Positions 9,732-22,450 of a stretch of 64,000 bases of DNA are shown here, one piece after another (position 1 is the first letter of the stretch; every line of letters begins with the position of its first letter). Location: positions 1,922,001 to 1,986,000 of the forward strand of contig JAXBDG010000013.1 in the NCBI GenBank assembly GCA_036320915.1. The letters run 5' to 3'. The stretch comes from Linnemannia elongata. Its lineage: Eukaryota; Mortierellomycota; Mortierellomycetes; Mortierellales; Mortierellaceae. The position numbers were made by a program, and so were the translations under genes. Under the pieces are notes generated by a model. It did not search any database. It saw only the letters and a list, made by a program, of their open reading frames with translations, and was not told where the DNA came from.

Positions 9732-11783
9732 TCAGAGTTTAGAATTGTTGGCAAGAATCTGTGCGCGGCGTCTTTTAACCGCATCCTGCTTCCCACGAAT
9801 ATCGTCTCCTCTAAACAACTCAAACCGCGCCAATTGCTGAATATGAACCTCGTCAGGGCCTACATGTACACCATGTCAAAAAATGGAAACGACCATGTCA
9901 ATAAAGGCGTCTAGATTATCTACACTCCGTATCGACCAACTCCATGCAAAAAATCATATCCGAAGAGGAGGAGGAGAAGGAGAAGGATGAGTAAGAGAAA
10001 GAGGCTTACCATCTGCAATACGAAGACACCTGGCAGCAGCATGGAACCGCGCCAAGGGAGTATCCTGACTAACACCAGCAGCACCAAACGCCTGAATCGC
10101 CAAATCAATAGCCTTTTGCAGCATGTTTGGCACCATGACCTTGGCCATTGCAATATCGCGCAAGGCACCCTTAGCATTGACCTTGTCGATCTTGTCAGCG
10201 GCCGAAAGGACCAACAAACGGGCGGCGTTGATTTCGATTCTAATCTTGGCAACGTCGGCGGCGATGGTTCCGTGACGGGCGAGGATATGTCCAAATGTCC
10301 GGCGGGAGGGGTCTGTCACACGGGCAATCATCAGGTCCAGTGTTCTTTCTGCCATTCCAATCGCGCGCATGCTACCATCGTATAGAGTCAATACAAGCAT
10401 AGTGTTAGCGAGTGAATGTCGTAAATGGGAGCAAAAGACAAGAGAGAAGCAACCAAAATAATAAAGGACAGTTACCAGTGATGGATGCGTCCGGGACCAA
10501 GACGACCTTGAATGACCTCAAACCCACGCCCCTCACCCGCGATGATGTTTGACACCGGCACCTTAACGTTCACAAATTTGACTTCACAATGCCCCTCCGG
10601 TGCATCATCATACCCAAACACCGTCATAGCCCTCACAACCTCCACTCCGGGCGTCTCAGCATCCACAATGACAATCGACTGTTGCTTATAAGCGCTCTCG
10701 TTCCCAGGGTCCGATTTTCCCATGACTAAGAAAACCTTGCACCGTGGATCACCCGCCCCCGAGATCCACCACTTGTGTCCGTTGATGATATAGTGATCTC
10801 CGACACGATCGATCCTGGTCTCGATATTGGTTGCGTCCGAGGAGGAGACTGCGATTTCGGTCATGGCGAAGGCGGACCGGATTTTGCCGTTCATGAGCGG
10901 GACGAGGTATTTTTGTTTCTGGGCGGCGGTGCCATATTTCGCAAAGACTTCCATGTTTCCTGTATCTGGTGCCGAGCAGTTCAGCGCCTATCATTACAAT
11001 GGGAGGGAGTGAAAGGATAGAAAATGATATGTTTGTTTGTTTGTTTGTTTGTTTGACGAAAGTGATTAGCAAAGCCCTGATGCGCATTTGTGTGTTTGTG
11101 GAGAGATTCAAGCACTAAAAGTATTTTCGAGCACCGCGCGGTCCCTCCTCCCTTTGAACGCATACAACGGTGTTTTCATTTTGCTTACCTCGGGGGCGAC
11201 TCTAGGGCATCGTCCAGTGATTTCGCACAAGGTCGCATACTCGAGGTTAGTGAGTCCAGGTCCTTCAGGGTACCCCTTGTGCAAGAACAAGTTCCAGAGC
11301 CCCAATGACCTTGCCTTTGCCTTCAGCTCCTCAATAATTGGGGGTACCACCTACATGATATTCGTGAAGTGAACATGCGCAAAAAAGAGGTCAGCGACAT
11401 GGGCGTGTGAATAAAAGAAATAAACAAGAGAGGGGAGGCCAGCGAAAGGGTTTGCATCTTTGGTCCTGGTGTGAGGTTATGAAATCGTTGTACCTTCCAG
11501 CGCTGGTCGCCCTTCCCGACTTGACTTTCGTAGATTTCCTCAGCAGGCAGACAATCGTTCTATGATCAAAAAAAAAAAAAAAAAAAAAAAAAAAATGTAT
11601 GAAACGATGTGAGGAGAGAGGAAGCTACAGTTGGAAGAGCACGCGTTTTTTTTTTTCTTTTTTCTTTCTTCACACACGCAGTTAACGGCGTGCTTCCACC
11701 TCTATATGTATTACCTCGACAAAGTCTGTGAGACGCTTTTGCAGTTCCTGACAGCGAGGGGAGAGTTCAAAGATGGACGACAT
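9732..11783 (-). CDS. peroxisomal acyl-CoA dehydrogenase (ACAD10/11 branch), PTS1 -SKL
   Basis: Six exons: 11783-11715, 11559-11494, 11350-11189, 10987-10476, 10371-10010 and 9859-9732. They sum to 1299 nt, or 432 residues, with GT-AG introns throughout. It oxidises acyl-CoA to enoyl-CoA using FAD. Family marks include [13 protein letters not shown], the flavin/substrate-loop segment [40 protein letters not shown] and [14 protein letters not shown]. The C-terminal IADGPDEVH is characteristic of the ACAD10/11 branch; D390 aligns with the catalytic acid position. The last three residues are SKL, a canonical type 1 peroxisomal signal carried on the short final exon, so the enzyme probably acts in peroxisomal beta-oxidation. 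It lacks the N-terminal kinase part of animal ACAD10/11, as expected for a fungal protein. The start chosen is [14 protein letters not shown]. Confidence 0.95.
11033..11056. repeat. (TTTG)n microsatellite in intron 3 of the acyl-CoA dehydrogenase gene
   Basis: Six tandem TTTG units lie inside intron 10988-11188 and do not affect the coding frame. The intron 11560-11714 of the same gene carries an A28 tract at 11568-11595. Confidence 0.8.
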
Positions 11784-12472
11784 GAGTGGAGGTGTACCGA
11801 TGATGGATGAATGTGAATGAAGAAATGGAATGAGAGAAGAAGAGTGTATCGGTGAGGCGTGTGAATGAGGAAAAGGAAAAAGAGAGAGAAAAGTAATAAA
11901 CGGCCACCCCTGGAGAAGTGGTCAGCCATTGAGAGTGAAGGGATCAAAGCGGCCAAAGCCCACACTGAGATAGGATTGCATGAATTCGTGTTCACCCACT
12001 GGGCGAGGTGAACCGCACCGATCGCATTTTTTTTTATTAGTGCAACAACGATCGAGAGAAAAATAGCAGAGAGAGAGAGTGGAGTCAATTCGGCCATTCA
12101 GCCCACCAGCTTGGAAGCCAGATACTGGTGCGATCGAGAGAGGTTAGGATGTGCATTTGATATGAGAGAAGCATTGAAAGGACCAGGCGCGTCTTTTCAT
12201 TGTCATCCAACTCATAGCCATCGGTCTAGCACACTGTTCAGCTTCTGTCCTCCAACGGTTAGACTTCTTAAGGGGACTGATATTCGTTCATCCAGGGGTA
12301 CATCTTTTCTACGTATGTGCAGCTTGATCACTAACCCACAAAGTTGTTTGTTTGTACATATGTTTTATTATGAGGGGGTACTTTTGTCTACAGGAGATGA
12401 GAATGGGCGATGAGGATTCTATGGATAGAGAAAGGGACGTCTGGATATATATACCAAAGAGGAAACAGGCGA
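11784..12472. other. intergenic, promoter of the acyl-CoA dehydrogenase gene
   Basis: Purine-rich on the + strand next to the start at 11783. No gene seen. TTTATT at 12364-12369 is a likely minus-strand polyadenylation signal for the aminotransferase gene ending at 12473. Confidence 0.5.
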
Positions 12473-14524
<2,052 letters not shown>

Positions 14525-17500
14525 TGTGTTTATGTGAGAATGTGAATGAGAGGAGAGGAGAGCGTGATGAGAGACTAAAGGAAAAAGAAAAAGAAAAAGA
14601 AAGTGTGTTTCTGTCCGTGTCCGTTTAGGCGCCTTTTTGTCCTCGAGCCAGGGGAAGATAAAAAAGATGTGACCCCACACAGTGTGCAAAACCAACCTTC
14701 TTTTCCCGGCCTATGATTGATTGATTGATTGACTGAACGGGACAACAGACGACTCGGATAGAGTCACCTCGTAACATTTGCGATTTTCATTTCTTCCTTT
14801 CCTTTGCCTATCTCTCACCTTCAAATCATTTTGCCAGTCCTGTCAAATTCAAATTCAAGGAAAAAAAAGATCTTTTTGTCGCCATATCTATCACCTCCTT
14901 CTGCGCGGTATTCCTGCCTATGTATGCAAAGTGACCCTCGCTGAGGCAATTCGAAAATAATAAAGATCGATACCATGGCCATGCTAGACACCTCGATCCT
15001 CCTGGCGGTCATCCAACACCTCTTGGCTTAATAACAACAGCTTGCTTATAGACGCTTGCCTGCCTCAGTCACAATGACAAACGAACAAGTTATGGACGGA
15101 CCCTATGCGCACCAAGATCGGTCTAGATCAACCCATGCTCGGTGATCCTGTCTAGGAAGGAATTCATGCAACATTAATTGGCTCTTTCTCGCTTGATTCT
15201 GTCCTCGATTCTGTTATACTGCTTGTAGCAAGAAGTGAGGTGGGAAACACACCACGAAAGATTTACGCCACCAATTTGCTTCAATACCAAGCTATTGCAC
15301 CCTATAACAGATAAAAGGGTGCTGATCATCAGAGGCACCCTCGATCTCCCTCAGTTCAATCGCTCAACATGCGACTAATATTTTTTCATATCCATTGTTC
15401 ATATACGCTAACAACAACATGGCTCCAGGAGAGCTTAATAAATCATGTTCAACAATATGCAACGAGTGAAAGAGAAACACGGCCAGGGGCAGGTGCTCCA
15501 GACCCAAGGAAATGAAAAGACACAACCCGTGCGATCAGACGGCCTTCCAGAAGATTTGCATATGCAAATTGAGTTTCACTCCTCTCTTCAAAAAAACCTC
15601 CTATTCATCTTGATCATCTAGGCCTTCTCCTCATCCAAAGGTAACCTAGTTCCAGGATCAAGCTAAAGACGGAGAAGAACCGTACACATTCCTTAAGTTT
15701 TTTTTTATTCGGCTCTTTGTTTTGAGCGAGGCTCCCTACATATGGCGGCCGCATCTAATCGATTTTATAGAGGAGAGTAAAGCCGTTTTGGTAGTCTCAT
15801 TGGAGCGGAGAATTTGTTGCACCTACCGGTGGTGGGAAATGATCTTCCAAAAGCGGGAGAGGAGGGAGAAAACGAGTGAGGACTGGTCGTCTATTACATG
15901 TCGTTTATGAAGAGATCCAGAGGGGTTGAGGTCTGGTAACGATTGATTGACCCCATGGTCTGGGTTAGGCATTGCGTACATACACATATACATTCCCGAT
16001 TCTTCTTCTTGTTTCTGTTCTCCTTTATTTTGTGGTGTTTGTTTGTTCCTTTAGCATGCGCGCGTTTTTTTTTATGACAAGCATGGCCTGATGAATGTTC
16101 ACACGCTTTTTTGTCTACATACTCACAATCTTACCCACAGGGGGTTGTGGTTTTATATTTTATTTTCGCGAAAGAGCATGATGATATCCATGCGAGGATC
16201 AGCAGTTGGATTGTAGGAGAGCGAGAGGCGTACCCTTTTCTCTCCTCTCGCGCTCGCTTGAAAAAGATCAAGGAAGAATACGCGCTTTTGTGGGTATTTT
16301 GTAAGTGTGTTCAATGGTGCCATCAAGAACAGGCTGAAGAGACATTAAAAAAAAAAGACCCAGCCAAAGCCAACCAGCCAGCCAGGTTAAAATTAGATTT
16401 TCGCTCGCGTCCTTGAAGAAATTGAAATCAATTGAACTCGCGCGCTTTGCTTTTATTAGCAGGGGAAGGAGAGAGGAAAAATGAGCCTGAGGAAGAGAAA
16501 GTGGGGTGAGAAAAGAGAAAAGAAGAGATCTGGGTACATGAGGGAGTATGAATCGCGTTGATGAACGACAAAGTTGATGAGAAGTGACATTCACAAGAAA
16601 AAGAGATGGGAAGGTGTATGTTTATGTATGCATACCCGATTTCTATTTGTTGACAACCGGGAAAGAAGACATAGAGAGATAGCCTGGGGTACAGGTATGA
16701 GGCAATGAGGGCAAATGAGGCAATTGCCCACTTTACTATCAATCAGCCTTCCCCCTCCTTTTTCTTTCCTCACCGCAGGTCAGCCTTCATCATCATCATC
16801 ATCATCGGCATCATCGTTCTATCCCCATCTCAGCCAAATCTTTGGGTTTTGTTTGTTGGACCTTTTGTATCGTTCGTTCGTTTTGTTCCCTTTCCCTGTT
16901 CTTCTGCCCCCTGAAATATTCCCTCGCCTTTCTTCCCATTTTCCATCCTGCACAGTTGGCAAAGTCGACGTGCTTGACTGTTGGTGCTATCATCCACCAC
17001 ACGTTTCTATGAATTGTCAACAAAGTGGGATGGGATGGTAGGAATTAGTTGTCTTGAACCCTCCTTTTGTCTCTTCTGTTGTCTCTGTTTTTGTCCTTTT
17101 TCTTTTTGGGGCAAAGAAAATGACATTTTTCATATCTGATGTGATGAGGACGAGTGAGACCTTTTCCTTCGATCCAACCTGGGTTCCCCGGGCCATATCC
17201 TTCTTCATTTCTGATGGATGATATTTGATATCAACCAATACTGGTTGTGGTGATCAATCATCACCATTAGAACGATCAGTTATGGAGAAACATTCAAGTC
17301 GCCATGGATGAACGGTGATGGATGGTCATTAGGAATAGCGGGTAGCAATGAACCCCTCCCCATGTGGCCATGCGAACAGACAGACAGACAGGCAGGCAGA
17401 GAGAGATAGAAAGAAATGAGCAACGAGTCCAGTCCATGCTAATCTATTATGCCCTCTTTCCTCCCCCCCTCCTCCCCCTTTTTTTTTGGTCAAGGCAACA

Positions 17501-18770
17501 GCATAAATACATATGCTCCATCCCCATTGTCGTTACTTTTTACTTTTACTATTACTTTTACTTTTACTTTTACTTTACTTTTTCTTTGCTCACTTTTGGA
17601 TTGATTGTGTATGCCACCACACACATTCGATTATTCTTTTCTGGACGTTCCTTTTCTTTCTCCTCCTACCTCTTCTTCTTTCTTCTCTTTTCTTTTTTCC
17701 TTTCCTTTCTTTTCTTATTACATTCATTCTCAACTTCAACTCCTACTCCTCACTTCACTCATCAACAAACAACCAAACTCACTCCCTCCCTTCCCACTCA
17801 CTCTTCCATCCCACTCTCGCCTGATCCTCTCACGCGTTCATCGGGTGTCCCCCTCCCTCACATCAACTTTGTACATTCTCTCGTCTTTTCTTTTTTATTT
17901 TTTTCTTTCCCACTCTCTCTTCTTTCTCGCGACAATCAGTTCTTCCTCTTCTCATCATTGGTAAGAATGGTCCCCATGGACACACATACGCCAATGGACA
18001 GTACAACAAAACACATTGATGCAACTGGATACATTCACATACACACACAACAGCAACACACATGACCCCCCTTTCTCTCTCACGATCCTCCATGTACCTC
18101 TCTGCTCGTTTTGCATGTCACCACCTCCTTCTTCTCGCCCCTGTATTCAGTTTCCGTTCCGTTACTCTCTCTATACTACCCTTTTTTTTTTTTGCTATCG
18201 CGAGATAAAGATAAAGAGTTATGATTCTACATCGCTGGTTCTTGGTGGTGGGGGGTCAAAGAACTGACTGGCCTCGACTTTCTTGACGGACACTTCACCC
18301 CCCGACAAACGGAGAACAGACACCCACAAAAGGGAGTGAGAGAGAGAGAGAGAGAGAGATAGACTTGACCTGAAAAGCGCATAAGCGATTCGAAACTGAT
18401 ATCGAGCTTTTCCTTCTTTTTCTTTCCTTCTTTCCTTTTGCCTTCTTTTTCTTTCTTTCCTACTTCCTCCTTCCTTATCGTCCCACACCCACACCAGGCT
18501 ATTTCAATTGTGCATAAACCCCATACCCATCCCCATACCGATACAGCCATCGTCCAAGCGAAACAAGCATATCAGCAAGCAACAATAAGCAATAAGACGA
18601 TAACACACAAAGGAGCGAACTGAACAACCGATTGATACACCCCCGCGATCAACACCTCCTGCTTGTCTGCTCCCCTTGACTCTCCATCAATTGCATCCTC
18701 CCCACTCTCTCCAACCTACCAACAGCCCAAAAACAACAACAACAACAACCAGCAACAAAAACCAACGACC
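14525..18770. other. long intergenic region with pyrimidine-rich leader
   Basis: No gene supported in 4.2 kb. The first part is the promoter of the aminotransferase gene. From about 17,400 to 18,500 the + strand is strongly T/C-rich and is probably the promoter and long leader of the transcription-factor gene starting at 18771. It contains TTTTAC repeats (17533-17584) and a short GA run near 18340. Confidence 0.5.
17533..17584. repeat. (TTTTAC)n imperfect microsatellite
   Basis: About eight imperfect TTTTAC/TTTAC units in tandem, in the leader region of the gene at 18771. Confidence 0.7.
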
Positions 18771-21620
18771 ATGACCGACGCAGGACAAGTGACCCCAACC
18801 CTCCCTTCCCAGGAGCAGCAGCACCAGCAACAACAGCAGCAACTACGCGTGCCTGATCAACAGGATCGCGTTCAAGAACTCCAATCTTCCACGGGTGCCC
18901 TCGATACCTTCAACCATCAGGGCTACTCTAACCAGTCTCTTCAGCAACAACCGTCAGGGCACCAGGAAGTGAACTTCCATCACCATCATCACCACCACCA
19001 CCAACATCACCACCACCACAATCAACACCAACCAGCGCATGATAGACAGCTCGTCGAGGATATCACGCGCGCGTTCCTATTGCAAGAAATGACCAGCGAT
19101 CCGACAGGGGTCCGTCAGGGGTCGCAGTCAATGCTGCTGCAACAGCACGCCCCCTCTTCTGTCCTGCCCGCCGAGGCCGACGACGAACTAAACATCTATG
19201 ACTACATCTATGCCAAGCAGGAAGACGACGACGAGCCAGAGGATCACGTTGTTTCGGCAAGTTCATTATCAGCCACACCTGCTGCTACCCCGATCCAAGA
19301 TCTCTCCTCCCACCACCTCTCTCCCGTCTTGACTTCATCCTCCGTCGCTGTCATCTCTCCCTCTTCCCACTCCTCTCTCACCGCCGCCTCTTCCTCATCC
19401 TCCTCTTCTGTCTCGCAATATGACCATGCCACCGCGGACACCATGAGCAGGGACACTTCCGGCTCGACCCTCGACACCAGCAGTATCAAGACCAAAGACG
19501 ACAACAATAACGACATCGGCAGCAACGTTCTCTTTGGACCCGTCAACTATATGGACACCACCGCCATGGAGATCTATGAGCCATCACAGGTCGTGTCCAT
19601 GCCCAACCAGGATCTCTATCGCCTCCTCCTCGACGAGCTGCAGTCGAACGCCCAGCGTGAAAAGTACTTTTCGACCCATACGGAAGCACCCAACTCTACC
19701 ATGGCCTTTCTCTACAATGGACAACAGACCCAGCCCCAGACCCCAACAAATCCAAACATGCAGATGATGGGCGAGACCGCGGCGAGTCCGAGCGTATTCT
19801 CGACAAAGCCTGAGCCCTTGTTGGCCGTCAAATCCGAATTCGAGCAAGAGATGGGAACATCAGATCCGGGGCCTGCCCCTTCATCATCTCTATCGGCCGG
19901 GGTAACAGCCCCTTACTCGAGCGCGATGGAGGATGTCTTTATGGAGACAGCTGACCCAGAAGACGACCCTATGTCGCCAGGACACTCGTTTTCTTCGCCG
20001 TCTTCCTCGGGGTCGGTTACACCGGAATTGACGTCACCTTTGCTCCTGCCCACCAACGCCATTTCGCTCCCTTCCTCTCTCCCTCTGTCTCCCAGGCCTG
20101 AGCACCCTAAAACAGCTCTCAAGATTACCCTGCCCAAGCTGTCCAAGTGCGCTCTCAGTGCCTCCAAGCCCACCAATCGATCTGCCAGCACCTCACCCAT
20201 TACCCAACTCAAGCTGCAATCTGCGATTGAGCAGCACAACGCGAGACACAAGGTGACAGGAGTGAAAAGGAACAACAGTCAATCGCATGCCGAGTCAGGA
20301 GCAACACAGCCAGGACGAGCCAAAAAGCGCAAGTTGAGCCGACAACAACAAGCGACAAGTGTCTCTCCCAGTCTCTCGCCAATCCTGACTGCGCTCCCTT
20401 CGCCCCCAGCGTCTGTTAGGACAACGCCGCCTATGCACCCCTCTGTCATGGATATTTCTTCTGCTCTTGAGAAAATCGACTTGCCTCCTCCCTCCATCCC
20501 TTTGAAGGGCGCCGCTGCTGTGGTTGTCGAGCCATCCTCCCCTGTCTCGCCAACCATCCTCTCCCCCACCAAGGATGCTTTGAATAGAGCTGGATCGTCG
20601 GTCGAGGAGGAGGAGGATGATGTGATAATGGAATCAGCCACCGAATCAACCAACAGTCGCTCTGTAAAGAAGAAGAACGCCAACGCCAAGAACAAACGAC
20701 CCTGGACGACAGAGGAGGAGAAGCTGTTGCTGAAGATGGTGGACGACCAGATGCCCATCAAGGATATTGCCGAGACTCTTGACCGGTCAGTCCACTCTGT
20801 TCGTTCGCGTCGTCAGGTGTTGACAGACCCTGGATTCGTCAAGGGCAATGGACACGCTCAACCTCGCCGGTCTAAACCCGACCCTTCGTCAAAGCTCCCG
20901 ACCTACTCGCAGATGGCGTTCTTGTCCTTGGCCAGGCTGCCGGATCTCCAGGGCACGCTCAACGATGTTGCCAGCATGGTTGAGAAGCTGTTTAGCAGAT
21001 ACCTCAACCGGATCCCCAGGACAGGCCACAAGAACCTCCAGATCTGGCGCGCTCAGATCTCCGACGCATTGGCCCACGAGAAAGGCCACCCTCGTCCACG
21101 TTTCGAGAGCTTTGGGATCAAGCGAGGTCGCCAGTGGGTCTACCGTCTGACGGTCTTTGGCAAGGGTGTCATGGAAGCGATGGGAGGCGTTGACGAAATT
21201 TGCGAAGACTTGTTAAAGAACAATGAGACGTTGGCTGGAGGAGTCGATGGTGAGGGCACTGCAGCTGGGGGAGCTGGAGCAGGACTTGGACAGGGTAATG
21301 GATATGGATACAGCTACTGTCCTGATGCGTTTACAACAAAGTCAAGTTCCAAGGACTCGGACTCGTCGATTGATCTGGATGCGGTCAAGAAGGAGGTCGT
21401 GGAGGATACTAGCCCAGAGGCACTTGCGGCATCGGCGGCGATTGCCAATGCGATGGCTGCAATGGCGGCTGGTATGGCAGCCATGACGGCAGCTGAGGAC
21501 GAGAAGACTGCGGCAGCTCTTTCGATGAGCGTTCTCAAGACGGGATTGTCAGATGCCAAGGGCAAGGAGGGTCATGTCACCACCGCCTCTGGGTCCCGTG
21601 GCCGTCGCAGCCGTGCCTAG
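18771..21620 (+). CDS. Myb/SANT-like DNA-binding protein with Q/H-rich and Ser-rich low-complexity regions
   Basis: Intronless, 949 residues from the ATG at 18771 (A at -3; MTDAGQVTPTLPS). The frame stays open 36 codons further upstream but without an ATG, so that extension is not used. Residues 20-30 are Q-rich and about 69-87 His-rich; a long Ser/Pro-rich acidic section follows and a basic AKKRKLSR stretch could be a nuclear signal. A Myb/SANT-like helix-turn-helix lies at about 640-690 (RPWTTEEEKLLLKMV...IAETLDRSVHSVRSRR). A second conserved-looking domain follows at about 705-800 (SQMAFLSLARLPDLQ...FESFGIKRGRQWVYRL). Its predicted pattern resembles a winged helix, but I cannot name it. 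The end is Ala/Met-rich, then a basic SRGRRSRA. It is likely a nuclear transcription or chromatin factor; target genes are unknown. Confidence 0.88.
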   Translation: MTDAGQVTPTLPSQEQQHQQQQQQLRVPDQQDRVQELQSSTGALDTFNHQGYSNQSLQQQPSGHQEVNFHHHHHHHHQHHHHHNQHQPAHDRQLVEDITRAFLLQEMTSDPTGVRQGSQSMLLQQHAPSSVLPAEADDELNIYDYIYAKQEDDDEPEDHVVSASSLSATPAATPIQDLSSHHLSPVLTSSSVAVISPSSHSSLTAASSSSSSSVSQYDHATADTMSRDTSGSTLDTSSIKTKDDNNNDIGSNVLFGPVNYMDTTAMEIYEPSQVVSMPNQDLYRLLLDELQSNAQREKYFSTHTEAPNSTMAFLYNGQQTQPQTPTNPNMQMMGETAASPSVFSTKPEPLLAVKSEFEQEMGTSDPGPAPSSSLSAGVTAPYSSAMEDVFMETADPEDDPMSPGHSFSSPSSSGSVTPELTSPLLLPTNAISLPSSLPLSPRPEHPKTALKITLPKLSKCALSASKPTNRSASTSPITQLKLQSAIEQHNARHKVTGVKRNNSQSHAESGATQPGRAKKRKLSRQQQATSVSPSLSPILTALPSPPASVRTTPPMHPSVMDISSALEKIDLPPPSIPLKGAAAVVVEPSSPVSPTILSPTKDALNRAGSSVEEEEDDVIMESATESTNSRSVKKKNANAKNKRPWTTEEEKLLLKMVDDQMPIKDIAETLDRSVHSVRSRRQVLTDPGFVKGNGHAQPRRSKPDPSSKLPTYSQMAFLSLARLPDLQGTLNDVASMVEKLFSRYLNRIPRTGHKNLQIWRAQISDALAHEKGHPRPRFESFGIKRGRQWVYRLTVFGKGVMEAMGGVDEICEDLLKNNETLAGGVDGEGTAAGGAGAGLGQGNGYGYSYCPDAFTTKSSSKDSDSSIDLDAVKKEVVEDTSPEALAASAAIANAMAAMAAGMAAMTAAEDEKTAAALSMSVLKTGLSDAKGKEGHVTTASGSRGRRSRA

Positions 21621-22262
21621 ACACATCCTTAATTTCTCGACCTTTGTTCTTTTTCTTATTTCTTCCTTTATCCCTTTTCTTATCTTATTATTCTTTTTCA
21701 TCGCCACAACCACTACTATTGTTCATTTTCTTGTACACCACCTTTCTTGTTGTTCGTTTATCATTCCCCTCTCTTCTCCTTCCAAAAAATGGCTCAAGTA
21801 GCCTTGTACATAAAAAAAAACCACATCCCCTCCTGTTCAACACATATTTCGAATGATTCACACGGTCCAACGATGAAAAGTGTACATATTTGCTGTTGCA
21901 TCTGCGATCGACTTGTGTTCCGAACTCTATCCTGCATTGCCTAATCATGCACTTTATGAGGACTGAATCCGACTCCACATAGCTCCTTTTGACCTCGCTT
22001 CTCTTGCACTTCCCCAGTACAGCACGTGTTTCATAATCTTATTCTCCTTTTTCCTCTCTCACTCTCTCTCCCTCCCTTGCCTGATCACTCTTTCGCCATC
22101 ATCTTTGCATTCCTTGTCGTCTGCTGCCCTCTCTCACTTTCTTCGCGCCCGCAAACTTTCTCGGTTCAGAGTTGAAAAACGAGACACCTCGACCCGCCTA
22201 CCTCCCCCACTGCTTCCAATTCTCCCTTGTCAAAAGTCTTCCTCTCCTTTTTTTGCCACAAT

Positions 22263-22283
22263 GGGGGGGGGGGGGGGGGGGGG
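22263..22283. repeat. poly(G) tract, 21 bases
   Basis: Uninterrupted G run; the longest G/C homopolymer in the window. Confidence 0.9.
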
Positions 22284-22427
22284 TTGTGTGAATACATCCG
22301 TTCCTACCACGGAGGGTTGGTTGGCCTTATATTCCTGGAAATATTGACCTTTCGAATCTATCCTCTACCACCGGCATTTGATCTGGGAGATCATGATCCC
22401 TGGCGCAAAAATAAAGTTGTCAAAGTA

Positions 22428-22450
22428 TTTTTTTTTTTTTTTTTTTTTTT
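22428..22450. repeat. poly(T) tract, 23 bases
   Basis: Could be the tail of an old minus-strand retroposed copy. I found no flanking duplication, so this remains a simple repeat. Confidence 0.8.

Noticed and set aside
9860..10009. Ending the acyl-CoA dehydrogenase at the stop in the long open frame 9954-10400
   Set aside because: That frame runs into intron sequence ([16 protein letters not shown]). Splicing at GTAAGC to the exon at 9859 restores the family motif IADGPDEVH and the SKL terminus.
17364..18065. 233-codon + strand open frame
   Set aside because: Phe/Leu/Ser-rich translation of TTTTAC repeats and pyrimidine-rich leader DNA.
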